64,000 nt of DNA from Paenibacillus sp. P25. Its GTDB lineage: Bacteria; Bacillota; Bacilli; Paenibacillales; NBRC-103111. The DNA is taken from contig CP085629.1 of assembly GCA_024704175.1 (NCBI GenBank), positions 4,092,001-4,156,000 of the forward strand, read 5' to 3'. The position numbers and the translations under genes were made by a program. This document shows, in pieces, positions 10,125 to 20,270 of the stretch; positions within the stretch are counted from its first letter, which is position 1, and each line of letters starts with the position of its first letter. Below the pieces are notes generated by a model. That model was not told the origin of the DNA. It searched no databases and saw nothing but the letters and a program-made list of their open reading frames with translations.

Positions 10125-11003
10125 CTACATCGCTTTTTTACCTGGATTCCAGAATCTCTTGATAAAGATGGAGCACAGCGCGAGTAAAACAACCATGAAT
10201 ATGACGGCCATTGCGCTAGCGGAACCTCCGTTATTATATCTGGCTACCGATTTGTAAATCAGTGTGCTGACTAGCGAGGAAGAACCGTTCGGACCGCCTT
10301 GCGTCATGACCCAAATAATGTCGAACGATTTCATTGCATCGATGAAGCGTATGACGACTGCAACCAATATGACCGCTCTTAAGCCGGGAAGCGTAATGTG
10401 CATAAAGCTCTGTCTTTTGTTGGCCCCATCAATATGTGCCGCCTCGTATAAGCTGTCCGGAATGCTCTGTATACCTGCCAGCAAAATTAGCATCATGAAC
10501 GGTGTCGTCAGCCATACGTCGGCAATGATGCAAGACACAAGCGCAAGCTTGCTGTCGGACAACCATAAAAGAGACTGAGGACTTTTCAGCCAACCGGCTC
10601 GAAACAGTAAAGAGTTTAATATGCCGAATTGGTCGTTCAGCATAAACTTCCAGATTAATCCGCAGACCAATGGCGAAATCATAAGAGGGCTCAGCAGCAA
10701 GGTACGTATCACGTTCGCTCCCTTGAACCCTGCGCTTAAAAGAAGAGCAAGCACCATCCCCAGCAACAGCTCGGCACCGACAGCACCGACCACATAAACC
10801 ATCGTGTTGACAAACGATTGGCGGAACGAGTCGGAGACGATCGAATCGCGGTAATTCAGAAGTCCGACAAAGTGGTTCGGATCGGCATTATCATAGAAGC
10901 TATCTTTCACCAATATCGCAATCGGATAGACAAAAAATAAAACCATGAATATCATCGCAGGCAGAAAAAACAAAACGGATAGCTGTTTATCCTTCTCCGT
11001 CAT
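10125..11003 (-). CDS. CUT1 ABC sugar permease, MalF type
   Basis: Intact permease of about 292 residues with six hydrophobic segments. The EAA loop is near PDSLYEAAHIDGANK. The start is taken as ATG at 11003 (MTEKDKQ) because AGGGGG precedes it at good spacing; another ATG lies six codons upstream. It pairs with the MalG-type permease downstream and the binding protein upstream. The likely cargo is fructo-oligosaccharide or difructose anhydride, inferred from the GH32 and GH91 genes in the operon. Confidence 0.83.
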   Translation of the reverse strand: MTEKDKQLSVLFFLPAMIFMVLFFVYPIAILVKDSFYDNADPNHFVGLLNYRDSIVSDSFRQSFVNTMVYVVGAVGAELLLGMVLALLLSAGFKGANVIRTLLLSPLMISPLVCGLIWKFMLNDQFGILNSLLFRAGWLKSPQSLLWLSDSKLALVSCIIADVWLTTPFMMLILLAGIQSIPDSLYEAAHIDGANKRQSFMHITLPGLRAVILVAVVIRFIDAMKSFDIIWVMTQGGPNGSSSLVSTLIYKSVARYNNGGSASAMAVIFMVVLLALCSIFIKRFWNPGKKAM

Positions 11004-11040
11004 ACACATCCCCCTCGTCATGCAACTTAATGCTTCGTTG

Positions 11041-11069
11041 GAAAGAGGGGCTCGTCCGACCCCCTCTTC
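11041..11069 (-). promoter_or_regulatory. Intercistronic hairpin between binding-protein and permease genes
   Basis: GAAAGAGGGG pairs with CCCCTCTTC in the gap just after the binding-protein stop. Such hairpins often protect the 3' end of the binding-protein message or partly terminate, giving more binding protein than permease. Role inferred. Confidence 0.5.
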
Positions 11070-11072
11070 ATC

Positions 11073-12434
11073 CTATTTGCCTTGAATTTCGTTGATTCTT
11101 TTGGTCGCCTTGTCCAAGGCGCTCTGTGCCGATTCTTTACCGGACAAAGCGGATTGAACCGCACTGCTCAAAGCTTCGCTTTCGATTTCGTTCCAATGCG
11201 TCAGAACGGGCCTGTTCTGCGTTTGATTTGCTGCAAGCGTTGTCTCTAGAGCTTTAAGATGCGCATATTCCGGCTTCTGACCATAAGCGTCGAACACCGA
11301 CTTTCTGGTTGCGACCCCTAGCGCTTTCATAAACATTTCATTATGATCGTAAATAAATTTGACATATTGCTTGGCGATGTCCTGTTTTTTGGAAGAGGAC
11401 GGTATGACCTGATACCATGGCCCTGGGACCACACCCACTCCCGCATCACCGGCAATCATGGGAGCCGCACCCACATTCCCTGCCACCTTCGATTTGGCGG
11501 GATCGCCCGCCGGAACGAAGAAATGCGCCCATTCCAGCATCATGGCCATTTTGCCGCTGTAGAACATCTCGGAAATCTCGGAGGATGCCATGTTCAGCGC
11601 ACCTTCCGGAGCCGACTTGTCCTTTTGCAGAATGGTCGTCAGGAAATCCAAAGCCTTGACATAAGGCTCACTGTTTACCGCAGCTTTGTTATCTTTTCCA
11701 ACGACCAGCGGTTTAGCGCCCGCCTGCGCGGCATGATCCAACCAGCTCGCAACGGAATCGCCGTTATTCATCCCCAATACCCCGGTGCCGTACAGATCCG
11801 TTACACCATCGCTATTCGTGTCGCGGGTGAAAAATTTGGCTACATCCCGGTATTGCTGCCAATTCGCCGGAGGCTTCAAATCGTAACCGTATTTCGCCTT
11901 AAAATCAGCCTGTTCCTTCGGATCGTTGAACAAATCGGTCCGGTACAGCAGTATTTTCGAATTCGTCCAAACCGGCATGCCCAATATTTTTCCGTCAACG
12001 ATACCTCCCTCCACGACATTCGGAACTATGTCATTTTTCACTTCGTTCACCATGGCATCCATCGGTACAAGCCCTTTGGCGAGTGATGGGAACCAGAGAA
12101 CATCGATTGTCGCGACATCATACGCACCTGTATTCGCCTTCATTTCCACGTTCAACTTATCGTAAACCCCGGTATACGGCACGGTCTCGATTTTCACTTC
12201 ATATCCGGTCTTTTGTTTGAACTCTTCCGCCGTTTGCGAAGCTACCGTGTTCGCCGGACCGCCGCCTTCCACCAGCACTGTAATCGATTTGGCCGCATTG
12301 TCGGATGCAGCGCCTCCGGCTTTATTCGCCGGTTCCGAGTTCTTGGAGGTATCGGAGCAACCTGATACCGCCAAGGACAAAGAGGCAATGAGCACAATAC
12401 CGGCGGAAAACCATTTCCTGTGTACCTTTCTCAT
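11073..12434 (-). CDS. Sugar-binding lipoprotein of ABC transporter (fructan locus 1)
   Basis: Intact 453-residue family 1 solute-binding protein. The signal peptide ends in the lipobox LAVSGC, then a Ser/Lys/Asn-rich linker. Typical motifs are ITVLVEGGGPAN, YDVATIDVLWFP and PSSSKKQDIAKQYVKFIY. It should deliver sugar to the two permeases encoded next. It is the first gene of the minus-strand operon and is transcribed away from the AraC gene at 12639. Confidence 0.87.
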   Translation of the reverse strand: MRKVHRKWFSAGIVLIASLSLAVSGCSDTSKNSEPANKAGGAASDNAAKSITVLVEGGGPANTVASQTAEEFKQKTGYEVKIETVPYTGVYDKLNVEMKANTGAYDVATIDVLWFPSLAKGLVPMDAMVNEVKNDIVPNVVEGGIVDGKILGMPVWTNSKILLYRTDLFNDPKEQADFKAKYGYDLKPPANWQQYRDVAKFFTRDTNSDGVTDLYGTGVLGMNNGDSVASWLDHAAQAGAKPLVVGKDNKAAVNSEPYVKALDFLTTILQKDKSAPEGALNMASSEISEMFYSGKMAMMLEWAHFFVPAGDPAKSKVAGNVGAAPMIAGDAGVGVVPGPWYQVIPSSSKKQDIAKQYVKFIYDHNEMFMKALGVATRKSVFDAYGQKPEYAHLKALETTLAANQTQNRPVLTHWNEIESEALSSAVQSALSGKESAQSALDKATKRINEIQGK

Positions 12435-12515
12435 TCTTCTTTCCCCTAATCAAGTTTGATATTATCGATTCCACAAACCGTGCTCATTGCTTTTCTTATC
12501 AATAATTTCGGATCA

Positions 12516-12530
12516 GTGGAAGCGCTTCAC
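12516..12530. promoter_or_regulatory. Palindromic operator, cre-like
   Basis: GTGGAAGCGCTTCAC is nearly a perfect palindrome around GAAGCGCTTC. It resembles a CcpA site but departs from the consensus at one end. It lies between the divergent binding-protein and AraC genes, so it could serve either promoter as a CcpA or local regulator site. Confidence 0.4.
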
Positions 12531-12553
12531 TCATCACATATACATGTTATAAT
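12526..12553 (+). promoter_or_regulatory. Probable sigma-A promoter of the AraC gene
   Basis: A perfect TATAAT is at 12548-12553, with a weak TTCACT about 16 bases upstream. It lies about 85 bases before the AraC start and overlaps the edge of the palindrome at 12516-12530. Confidence 0.4.
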
Positions 12554-12638
12554 ACATTTATGGATTTGTATTTAGGAAGGATTATTGGATATTTGTCATA
12601 TATTGCTTTTGAATATATTCAGAAAGGAAAGACCTGAT

Positions 12639-13506
12639 ATGAACATTCAACAATTATCGCCGTACATCCGGATCGCAATGGATAGTTATATCCCATTCCC
12701 TTGGTTTTTAGAGGAGAGAGTTTTATTTGACTATGAGTTACTTTACGTTAAGGAAGGCAGAATAAAAGTAACCATTGAGGATGATGTTTTCATCGGAGAA
12801 CCGGGGGACCTCTTTCTTTTTCGTCCAAAGCAACGACACTCTATTAGAAAGTTAGGAACAGAATTAGTGCGACAACCTCATTTGCATTTTGATCTGTTCT
12901 ATAAGGAGGATAGTCCGGATGTGAAGGTTTCCTTTAAAAAACTTGAAGATATGACTGCGGACGAAATGAAATGGTTTCGAAACGACGATCTTGACCAATT
13001 TACCCCTCAGATTCCCAGTCACATTCGGTTAAGGAATACCATGGTTATCGAAAGAATAATCTTTGAAATCATAAAAGAATTTCAAATGACGTTACCCTTT
13101 TATGAAATGAATATAAAAGGACTGTTTTTGCAATTATTGAATGTACTTTTACGTGAAAACTACTGGAACTGTAATCCACATCTAGTAACCAATATGGGAG
13201 AAATGGAGCATGCGGATCTACTTGAAACACAATATCGACCGTAAGGTAACCATAGATGAACTTTCCAAAATTTCGGGTATTAGCAAATACTATATGATTT
13301 CATTATTCAAACAATCATTCGGGATGAGCCCAATCCAATATCATCTTTTACAAAGAATAGAAAAGGCGAAGGAAATGATTCAGTTCACTAATGACCCGTT
13401 AATGCTCATTGCCGAAAGTATCGGCTTTCCGGATATTCATTCCTTTAGTAAAGCCTTTAAAAAAATAGATGGGGTTAATCCTTCCTTTTATCGCAAAAAG
13501 AAATAA
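12639..13506 (+). CDS. AraC-family regulator of fructan locus 1 (frameshifted)
   Basis: The N-terminal cupin-like sensor domain begins MNIQQLSPYIRIAMD and contains PGDLFLFRPKQRH. The C-terminal part has two helix-turn-helix motifs (ISGISKYYMISLFKQ and AESIGFPDIHSFSKAFKK). The halves lie in different frames; the break is near 13214 and needs two added bases or one removed, not a homopolymer change. It is divergent from the binding-protein operon, the usual layout for a local activator. It is a close paralogue of the regulator at 21787-22655, aligning from the first residue. Confidence 0.82.
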
Positions 13507-13734
13507 GTCATCCACCAATAACTTTGTTAAGGGATCATTTCGCTTTGGCACTTGGAGCAAAGGCTGTACAAGCGCATATGCCGACTCGCGACATTTCTAA
13601 GCAACCCTATCGTAACGCGTTCCTTATTATCCTCAACATGCATGATGACTCCCCATTGGGCCAGCATATAAAGCTTAACGGCGATATCCACTATCCCCTG
13701 ACACCGAGTATAGCAAAACCCGACGCAGTCGACC

Positions 13735-14058
13735 GAATGCCCGCTAGATTGATGCCCTCATCATTCACTCCGGTGCCGTCGAGAACATCCTGTTCGAAAT
13801 CATCAGAGAGTTCCAAATGAAGTCGCCCTATTATGAGAACAATGTCAAAGGATTGTTCGTACAGCTGTTTACCACACCTTGATACGGGAAACCTACTGGA
13901 ACCGAATTCCTCATCTGTTGTCCAACTTCAAGGAGTTGGAGAAGGTCCGCATTTACTTGAAGCACAACACCGGAATGAAAGTGACCGTTGACGAGCTCGC
14001 CAAGCTCTCGGGAATCAGCAAGTTACAGACGAAAGAAAGCGACGGATTAGCTGCGTGA
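13735..14058 (+). pseudogene. Remnant of a third AraC-family regulator
   Basis: The plus strand carries pieces in shifting frames that match the two neighbouring AraC regulators. These are ENILFEIIREFQMKSPYY, then NVKGLFVQL, then RETYWNR, and KVRIYLKHNTGMKVTVDELAKLSGISK. It then ends in unrelated sequence at a TGA (14056-14058). The N-terminal sensor half and the second helix-turn-helix are missing. It is a truncated third copy lying at the boundary of the two fructan loci. Confidence 0.7.
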
Positions 14059-14067
14059 AGCAGAAAA

Positions 14068-14088
14068 AACCGGGTTTCCCACCCGGTT
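14068..14088 (-). terminator. Rho-independent terminator of fructan locus 2
   Basis: AACCGGGT and ACCCGGTT form a perfect 8-bp stem with a 5-base loop. On the minus strand it is followed by TTTTTTCTGC. It lies just after the stop of the ROK kinase, the last gene of the operon. Confidence 0.8.
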
Positions 14089-14095
14089 CCTTCCG

Positions 14096-14988
14096 CTATA
14101 TTCCTCTTGCTGCCTTTAGACCTAGAGCCAACGCACCGCAAAGGCCGGCGTTGTCCCCTAATCCAGGTGGAATGATATACTCGTCGATATGAGTCAATAG
14201 CTCTTTCGTGCTTACATACCCCTTCAAATTGCTTTGCACCTCGGCATATATCATCGGGAACAGTTGTTTCTGGTGCATGACTCCGCCGCCGAGAATGATT
14301 TTTTTCGGCGAGAGCATGAGGATGACCCCAGTAACTGCCTGAGCGATATAATATGCCTCTATGACCCAGGCAGGATGGTCGATCGGGATTTCACTCCCCT
14401 TACATTTCCAGCGCTGCTCTATAGCGGGACCTGAAGCCAGACCCTCCAAACAATCCTCGTGATAAGGGCAAATTCCTTTAAATTTAAATCCGTAATGATC
14501 GTCATCGGGATGACGTCTTGGCAAGATATGTCCCCTTCGGGGTGAACTAGGCCGTGCACGAGTCTTCCCTCTGCGTAAACTCCTACCCCGATCCCTGTTC
14601 CGATCGTATAGTACACGCAACTGTCCAACCCTTTTGCCGCACCCCAAGTCACTTCTCCGAATGCAGCAGCATTGACGTCCGTATCCCAACCAAATGGAAC
14701 ATCGAATGCATGTTTCAATGTATCTAGAAAAGGATAGTTTGCCCATCCAGCCTTCGGGGTTGTCGTTACATTCCCGTAGGTTGGACTGCTTGGATCGATA
14801 TCAATCGGACCGAACGTCCCGATTCCTATTGCTTCCACTTCCTTGTCTCTAAAGAAGTCTATAATCTGACCAATCGTCCTGTCCGGATGCCCTGTTGGAA
14901 AGCTCACTCTTTCCATAATGACTCCCTCATCATTGCCGACTCCGCAAACAAACTTGGTTCCGCCAGCTTCAATAGCGCCTAATCGCAC
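14096..14988 (-). CDS. ROK-family fructokinase (frameshifted)
   Basis: ATP-dependent sugar kinase, most like fructokinase (fructose to fructose 6-phosphate). Visible motifs are GAIEAGGTKFVCG (ATP-binding), GTFGPID, the catalytic Asp in FGWDTDVNAAA, and GTGIGVG. The zinc-type CPYHEDCLEG motif is typical of the fructokinase branch. One G is missing at 14532-14535; adding it restores HPEGGHILPRRHPDDD. It ends the operon containing GH172 and GH32, where it would phosphorylate the fructose released. A decayed second copy lies at 60303-60610. Confidence 0.83.
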
Positions 14989-15023
14989 AATCCATACATC
15001 CCATCTGAAAAATTAATGAAGTT

Positions 15024-15528
15024 TTATAGCAGCGATTTTGCGGCAACGAACAATAGGATGATACCGCTTAAAACGGTACTAAACTGTCCCAATGTCCACG
15101 AACCGATCCTAACTTTTACGAGTTTTTGCCCGAAAGCGACTCCGATCCATATTGCCGCAAAGCTAAACAATGCTGATGCAGTTGAAACCTCCAGTGGAGA
15201 TAATCCGACTGCACCCGCACCGAGGCCGTTACCAAAAGCATTTAACGAGATGGATATCCCTAATACAATGATTTCAAAAAAGCCAATCTTCCTTCTCTGC
15301 ACAAAACCGGTATCATATGAGGTATTCTCTGTTTGCTTAGCGGGACGAATAAGCAGCAAGATTCTAAGACCTAACACGGATAAAATAACAGCTCCAATGG
15401 CAGATGACCACACTCCAGGCAACATGGTGGCAATACGCTGTCCAAACATGATACCGGCCTCACTAGGCGGATTCGAATCCCTCGAACTCCATATGAGATC
15501 CCGACGCCAAATCAGTAAAACTTGTCAT
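15024..15528 (-). pseudogene. YtaF/MntP-like membrane protein (N-terminally damaged)
   Basis: The intact part (15024-15449) has the motif ISISLNAFGNGLGAGAVG, typical of the MntP/YtaF family (sporulation membrane protein or manganese exporter type), and about four hydrophobic spans. Upstream, 15450-15528 holds the start MTSFTDLA and in another frame GVGISYGVRGIRI, which match the first span of YtaF. A segment between is deleted. The short form is probably not functional. It sits in the fructan operon without an obvious metabolic role. Confidence 0.6.
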
Positions 15529-15541
15529 CGAAAACGACTCC

Positions 15542-17022
15542 TTACCAAGCTGAACTCAATTTCCAAATATCAAGCGACTTTACATGAACGGTATCCCCAA
15601 CAGCATACACATCTAGCGATACGCTCGAAGGATCCGGATAAATATTGTTGGTAAGCGCAACCCGGTAGTTGTCCGCATATGTCTCAACAACACAAGTGTC
15701 GATAAAGATATGCGGCTGCAACGTTTCGGAAGCTTCCACCTGTACGCTTCTTATCCCTTCGCTCCATCCGTCCGACCGACTTCTGTCAAATCGAAGCTCT
15801 TTCGTTCGGAGATGATAGCTGAGTAGGGTTTGCTGTTTCCGGTCTTCCGAAGCTCTAAGAATAAATCCTACTTCCTCAGCGTTCGTACCGGACAGTTGGA
15901 ATTCAACCTTGATTTCCAAGCAGTCGCCGGCCACATAGTCCGGAAGAATCGAAGCCTCCGGTACGATGGCAACATTAGCTTGATGATAATGGTCGCGTCT
16001 AAGCACTCGCAGTTCTTCGACCGGCGGGAAACGCAGCCTGCCATCCGCATCCAGTTCCACCGTTCTGGGAGCCGACATGGCGCCGCACCAATTGTTTTTC
16101 TCCGTAGGGCCGAAGTTTTTGAACCATGGCATCCAATCCCATGCATTGAGCCATGCGATTATAATTCTTCTTCCTTTGCCGTCCAGGAACGATTGCGGGG
16201 CATAATATTCGTAACCGAAATCGACCTCCCCATCGTATCCCATGTAAATTTGCCGGTATCGTAGTCCATGTCTCCGACAAGATAGACGGTTTTGTTCTCA
16301 CCCATCCCCATCGGCGAGAACATGAGTACATAACGGTCTCCGAGAGGGAAGAAATCCGGGCATTCCCACATTGTCCCCATCTTACCGTCGCTTTCGGCCA
16401 TCACACCGACATAGTCCCACTCCCGCAAATTCGGGGATTTATAGAGCAATGCCTTGCCCTTGCCGTCTTTGCTAGAGCCTACGACCATGTACCAGATGTT
16501 GTCATGCTTCCACACCTTAGGGTCGCGGAAATCGGCGGAACCATCTTTCGGAGGAGCGCTGATAACAGGATTTCCTTCGTATTTATGAAAGATAATCCCA
16601 TCGGTGCTGATTGCCAAATTTTGCGTCTGAATCACCGCTCCGTCGCGCAGAATCGTACCTGTGTAAAGTACCGAGAGTACACCGTCATCGTCAACCGCGC
16701 TTCCCGAGAAGCGACCGCCTCTTTCGTGCAGGTCATAGCTTTCGCTAGGAGCCAGTGCAATCGGAAGGTGCTCCCAATGAACCAGATCTTTACTTTTTGC
16801 ATGTCCCCAGTGCATGGCTCCCCATACTGGGGCGTAAGGATAATGCTGGTAAAACAAATGATATTCGCCCTTATAGAAGATAAGTCCGTTCGGATCGTTG
16901 ATCCAATAAGCAGGTGCCATGAAATGATATTTCAAACGCATCAAGTCTTTGTTTACAGAATCTTTGACCTTGGCGATCGAACTTTCCGCTCTCAATAATG
17001 CATCTCGATGCAACGACGTCAT
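15542..17022 (-). CDS. GH32 beta-fructosidase, second copy (frameshifted once)
   Basis: Cytoplasmic GH32 enzyme with WINDPNG (nucleophile), FRDPKVW and WECPDFF (acid/base), plus the beta-sandwich C-terminus. It has no signal peptide. The frame breaks near 16238; one added T restores FTWDYDGEVDFGYEYY. It is a close paralogue of the GH32 at 7739-9236, sharing long identical stretches such as MHWGHAKSKDLVHWEHLPIA. It follows GH172 with a 27-base gap. The likely substrates are inulobiose, sucrose or difructosides freed by the neighbouring enzyme. Confidence 0.85.
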
Positions 17023-17049
17023 GGATATTTGTGCCCCCTTCTCTCCTTT

Positions 17050-18402
17050 TTATAAAGACCTGAACGCATTTCTTACAGCCTTGCTTTGTTCGATATTGCC
17101 GAGAGAGTGTTGTGCCAGCCTGTCTTCTTTTTTCTGTACTTGAGCGTCGCGGCCATCGGAATATTGCTTCATCCGTTCATTGGCCATTTCATACGATTGC
17201 TGCATTTCCTCATTCAGCGCCACCTTCTTCTGAGGTCCGGAGTTCGGAAATTGCGGCATCAGTTGAATGCGCTCTTCTACCGGCAAAATACCAAATGGCT
17301 CGGAAGGAAGCGTCTGATACCAATAGGCAGTCGAGGACCAATCGTCGGACAGGTGGTTGGCATGACCGTGCTCAATCGTTACCTTCAGGCTCTCCGAGAA
17401 GTGAATCGGATCGGTAATGTGGAAGCGATAGGATACCTGGTAACCAGGAACATCGCTCTCGTGAATGATCGAGCCATGGAACGGAAACGCATTTTTCTGC
17501 ATGCCCCAAGCATGGTTGAAATAATCTTCCGCGCCCGTTCCAACAATACTCGGCGACTTCTCACCGTCGATGAAAATCATGTCGTCGCCTTCACCCCACC
17601 AGTTGCCTTGGAAATGGGTAACCGACAAATTGCAGCCAATGTAGTGCCCTTTGCCTTTCGCTTCGAGAATCACATAGTTGCCTTCGCCATCGAGATTCGC
17701 CACCCGGTTCACTTCCGGCGTATTGACCTGCAGGTTCGGCCCCCATCCGTCGCAAGGATTTTCGCGGCGCCATTGAGCGTGGAAATAAGCGGTATCCTCA
17801 CCGAATGGTCGCTTGTACAGCTCGTAGTCGATGTGGAAGTACAAGCCGAACGGCACGTCGTTTTCATTGATAATTTCGATCTTGGCCCGCTTGTTGAACG
17901 GCATTGGCAAGTAACAGTTGACCGAAGCTACGCCGCCAAACTTGAACTGCTCTTCCGGCTTGACGGACACCGTAAACGGCAGCGAAGCAAAGTTGCCCGG
18001 CATGGAATGGCCGATACAGAAGAAGTCGCCATAAGGAACGAGCACGCTTGGATGGGATTGATCGTCCCAAGTCATTTTGATCAGCACTTTGCGGTACCAA
18101 GCAGGGTCGGCTGACTCCCAGGTAACGCCAAGTGCATTATGAATTTCATTGACCGGTGCAATATTGCCGCCCCATTCCGGATGAATGACGCTGGGCCCGT
18201 GAACTCTGCGGCAGAAAGAGGTCATCCAGAGATGCGAAATGCTTCCTGGCCCCTCAATATCCCCGAGAACAACTGATTCACCCGCGGGAATCATCCAGTA
18301 GTCCTGATTTTTACCATCTTGGTCCCAACTGGAGACGCGGGCCGAGCGCACTTCCTTAATTTGAGTCAAGTTCCCGAGTAAGTTCAAAGATTGGTTTCTC
18401 AT
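17050..18402 (-). CDS. GH172 (DUF2961) glycoside hydrolase, candidate difructose anhydride / alpha-fructofuranosidase
   Basis: Intact 450-residue DUF2961 protein. This domain founded family GH172, whose first described member is a difructose dianhydride I synthase/hydrolase from Bifidobacterium. The catalytic glutamate pair of that enzyme is recalled as E270 and E291. Here Glu271 (NWWGEGDDM) and Glu292 (GTGAEDYF) have the same 21-residue spacing. There is no signal peptide, so it acts in the cytosol. It starts at ATG 18402 after AAAGGAG and lies between the permease genes and GH32. GH172 also holds alpha-D-arabinofuranosidases, so the sugar is inferred from context. Confidence 0.85.
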   Translation of the reverse strand: MRNQSLNLLGNLTQIKEVRSARVSSWDQDGKNQDYWMIPAGESVVLGDIEGPGSISHLWMTSFCRRVHGPSVIHPEWGGNIAPVNEIHNALGVTWESADPAWYRKVLIKMTWDDQSHPSVLVPYGDFFCIGHSMPGNFASLPFTVSVKPEEQFKFGGVASVNCYLPMPFNKRAKIEIINENDVPFGLYFHIDYELYKRPFGEDTAYFHAQWRRENPCDGWGPNLQVNTPEVNRVANLDGEGNYVILEAKGKGHYIGCNLSVTHFQGNWWGEGDDMIFIDGEKSPSIVGTGAEDYFNHAWGMQKNAFPFHGSIIHESDVPGYQVSYRFHITDPIHFSESLKVTIEHGHANHLSDDWSSTAYWYQTLPSEPFGILPVEERIQLMPQFPNSGPQKKVALNEEMQQSYEMANERMKQYSDGRDAQVQKKEDRLAQHSLGNIEQSKAVRNAFRSL

Positions 18403-18460
18403 GCATGATTTCTCCTTTAACTTTTTATATGTGAAGTTGTTGTTGCCCCATTTAAATGGC

Positions 18461-19313
18461 TTAGCCTTTTACGGCACCAGCCGTCATTCCCTCGATGATG
18501 AATCGTTGAAAGATCGCGAAAAATACGAGCTGAGGGATGATCAAAAGTGTGCTAGCAGCAATAATGCCGCCATAATCGATATTGAATCTGCCTTTAAATT
18601 GCGAGATGCCGAGCGAAATCGTCTGCATACTTTCCTTGTTGATTAACGTCACGGCAAACGGGAACTCGTTCCAAATGTAGAGCACATTGAAAATAAACAC
18701 GGTAGCTACTACAGGCATAACCACAGGAACGACAATCGATTTGCATAAGGTAAACAAACTGCGGCCGTCAATAATCGCAGCTTCTTCCACTTCCCTTGGA
18801 AAGCCTCTCAGAAAGCCGGTGAACAAGAGCGTATTAAAGGATACGGAAGTCGCGATATAGGGAATGATGAGCGATACGTAAGAATTTAGAAGTCCAAGAG
18901 AAATCGTAATTCGGTAGACCGGAAACAGCAGGATGAACGCCGGTATGGCAAGTCCCGCCAAAAGCAAAGCCATGATCGACTGTTTCAATCTTACGGATCT
19001 GAATACCATTCGCGACAGGGCATAAGAGCTCATGAAGGTAATGATTAGTTCAATGGCGATTGTAACCGCGGCGATCAAAAACGTGTTACCGTACAACGTT
19101 CCCATCTTTAACGTTGACCAAGCGCGAATGTAATTGTCCAGACTTAGCGTCTAAAGTAAACGGTTCGTTCAAAATGCCGTCATTCGTTTTGAACGATAAC
19201 AAGATCATCCACAAAAAAGGGAGCATGACAATAAATGTCACGGCGTATGCCAGTAGATGCATGCCAATTGCGCCAATAAAAGGATTGGAACGCTTGCCGA
19301 CAATGTCGTTCAA
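18461..19313 (-). CDS. CUT1 ABC sugar permease, MalG type (frameshifted)
   Basis: Sugar importer membrane subunit. The EAA loop reads PREVEEAAIIDGRS and the C-terminus IEGMTAGAVKG. The frame breaks near 19150; removing one A joins FTLDAS to LDNYIRAW. It pairs with the MalF-type permease just upstream (gap 13 bases) and is followed by GH172. Confidence 0.82.
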
Positions 19314-19326
19314 CTCACTTCACCCC

Positions 19327-20205
19327 CTACTCCTCGATATTTTTTTTGCTGAGTCCCATATACACAAGCGAAAAGATCATCGTCAACAGGAATGTGATTA
19401 CTGCAATGGACATCCCATAGCCGTATTCCCCAGAAGTAAACGTTACGTTATACATATAAGTGACCATCACTTCGGAGAGGTGATTGGGCCCTCCTCCCGT
19501 CAGCAGGAATACCGCCTCGAAAATCTTGAACACACCGGTAATGATCAACACGACATTGATCTTAATCGTTTCATTCAGCATTGGAATCGTAATGAACAAC
19601 ATCTGCTGAAAGCGGCCAGCGCCGTCGATGGTGCTGGATTCGTAGACGTCTTTCGGAATCATTTTGAGTCCGGCCAAAAAAATCGTCGCCAAAAATCCGG
19701 CCGTCTGCCAAACGAAGATCATTCCGACAGAATAAGGGGTCCATGTCGTGCCGCCGATCCACTGCAAAGCCAGTTTGCTTAGTCCTGTACTCTTCAGAAA
19801 ATTATTGATAAGCCCCATCTGAGGATCCAGGATGAATACCCAGATCAAACCGACGAGAATCGGGGCGACGATGCTTGGCGCAAAATTTAAAGCTTTGATG
19901 GCGTTACTGCCATTCACTTTGGCGTTTAACAAAAGTGCCAAGAAAAATGAGCCCGGCAATAGCAACAGTACGGAAACTATGAGAACGATCAACGTGTTTT
20001 TTAGAGACACCCAGAACAGATGATCATGAAACAATGTCGCATAGTTTTTCAATCCAATAAACTCGGCGGCACCTATTCCCGTATACTTCGTTAAACTGTA
20101 GAAGAAGGAAACGAACACAGGCAGGATGATGTAGCCCAAGTAAATCAACAAGGTGGGAAACAGCATCAGGAACAAATATCTTCGTTTGCTAAGCCAAATC
20201 ATCAC
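19327..20205 (-). CDS. CUT1 ABC sugar permease, MalF type
   Basis: Intact permease of 292 residues with six hydrophobic segments. The EAA-like loop reads PKDVYESSTIDGAG and the motif LLTGGGPNHLSEVM is conserved in this subfamily. It works with the MalG-type subunit and the binding protein at 20271-21599. The cargo is likely a difructose anhydride or fructoside, inferred from GH172 and GH32 in the same operon. Confidence 0.84.
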   Translation of the reverse strand: MMIWLSKRRYLFLMLFPTLLIYLGYIILPVFVSFFYSLTKYTGIGAAEFIGLKNYATLFHDHLFWVSLKNTLIVLIVSVLLLLPGSFFLALLLNAKVNGSNAIKALNFAPSIVAPILVGLIWVFILDPQMGLINNFLKSTGLSKLALQWIGGTTWTPYSVGMIFVWQTAGFLATIFLAGLKMIPKDVYESSTIDGAGRFQQMLFITIPMLNETIKINVVLIITGVFKIFEAVFLLTGGGPNHLSEVMVTYMYNVTFTSGEYGYGMSIAVITFLLTMIFSLVYMGLSKKNIEE

Positions 20206-20235
20206 ACTCTCTCCCTGTCTTCATGCTTGATGTGG

Positions 20236-20258
20236 TCTGCCGGCATCCCGCCGGCAGA
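20236..20258 (-). promoter_or_regulatory. Intercistronic hairpin after binding-protein gene
   Basis: TCTGCCGGC and GCCGGCAGA form a perfect 9-bp stem in the gap between binding-protein stop and permease start. It occupies the same place as the hairpins at 11041-11069 and 26515-26545. Confidence 0.5.
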
Positions 20259-20270
20259 ACGCGGAGACGA

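Noticed and set aside
11343..12086. Open frame of 247 codons on the plus strand
   Set aside because: Antisense shadow of the binding-protein gene at 11073-12434.
13510..13700. Minus-strand coding-like stretch
   Set aside because: It is open for about 60 codons but has no start with a ribosome site and no recognisable family; not strong enough to call.
17086..18114. Long open frame (342 codons) on the plus strand
   Set aside because: It lies wholly opposite the GH172 gene, has no family motif and no ribosome site; it is a shadow of that gene's codon use.
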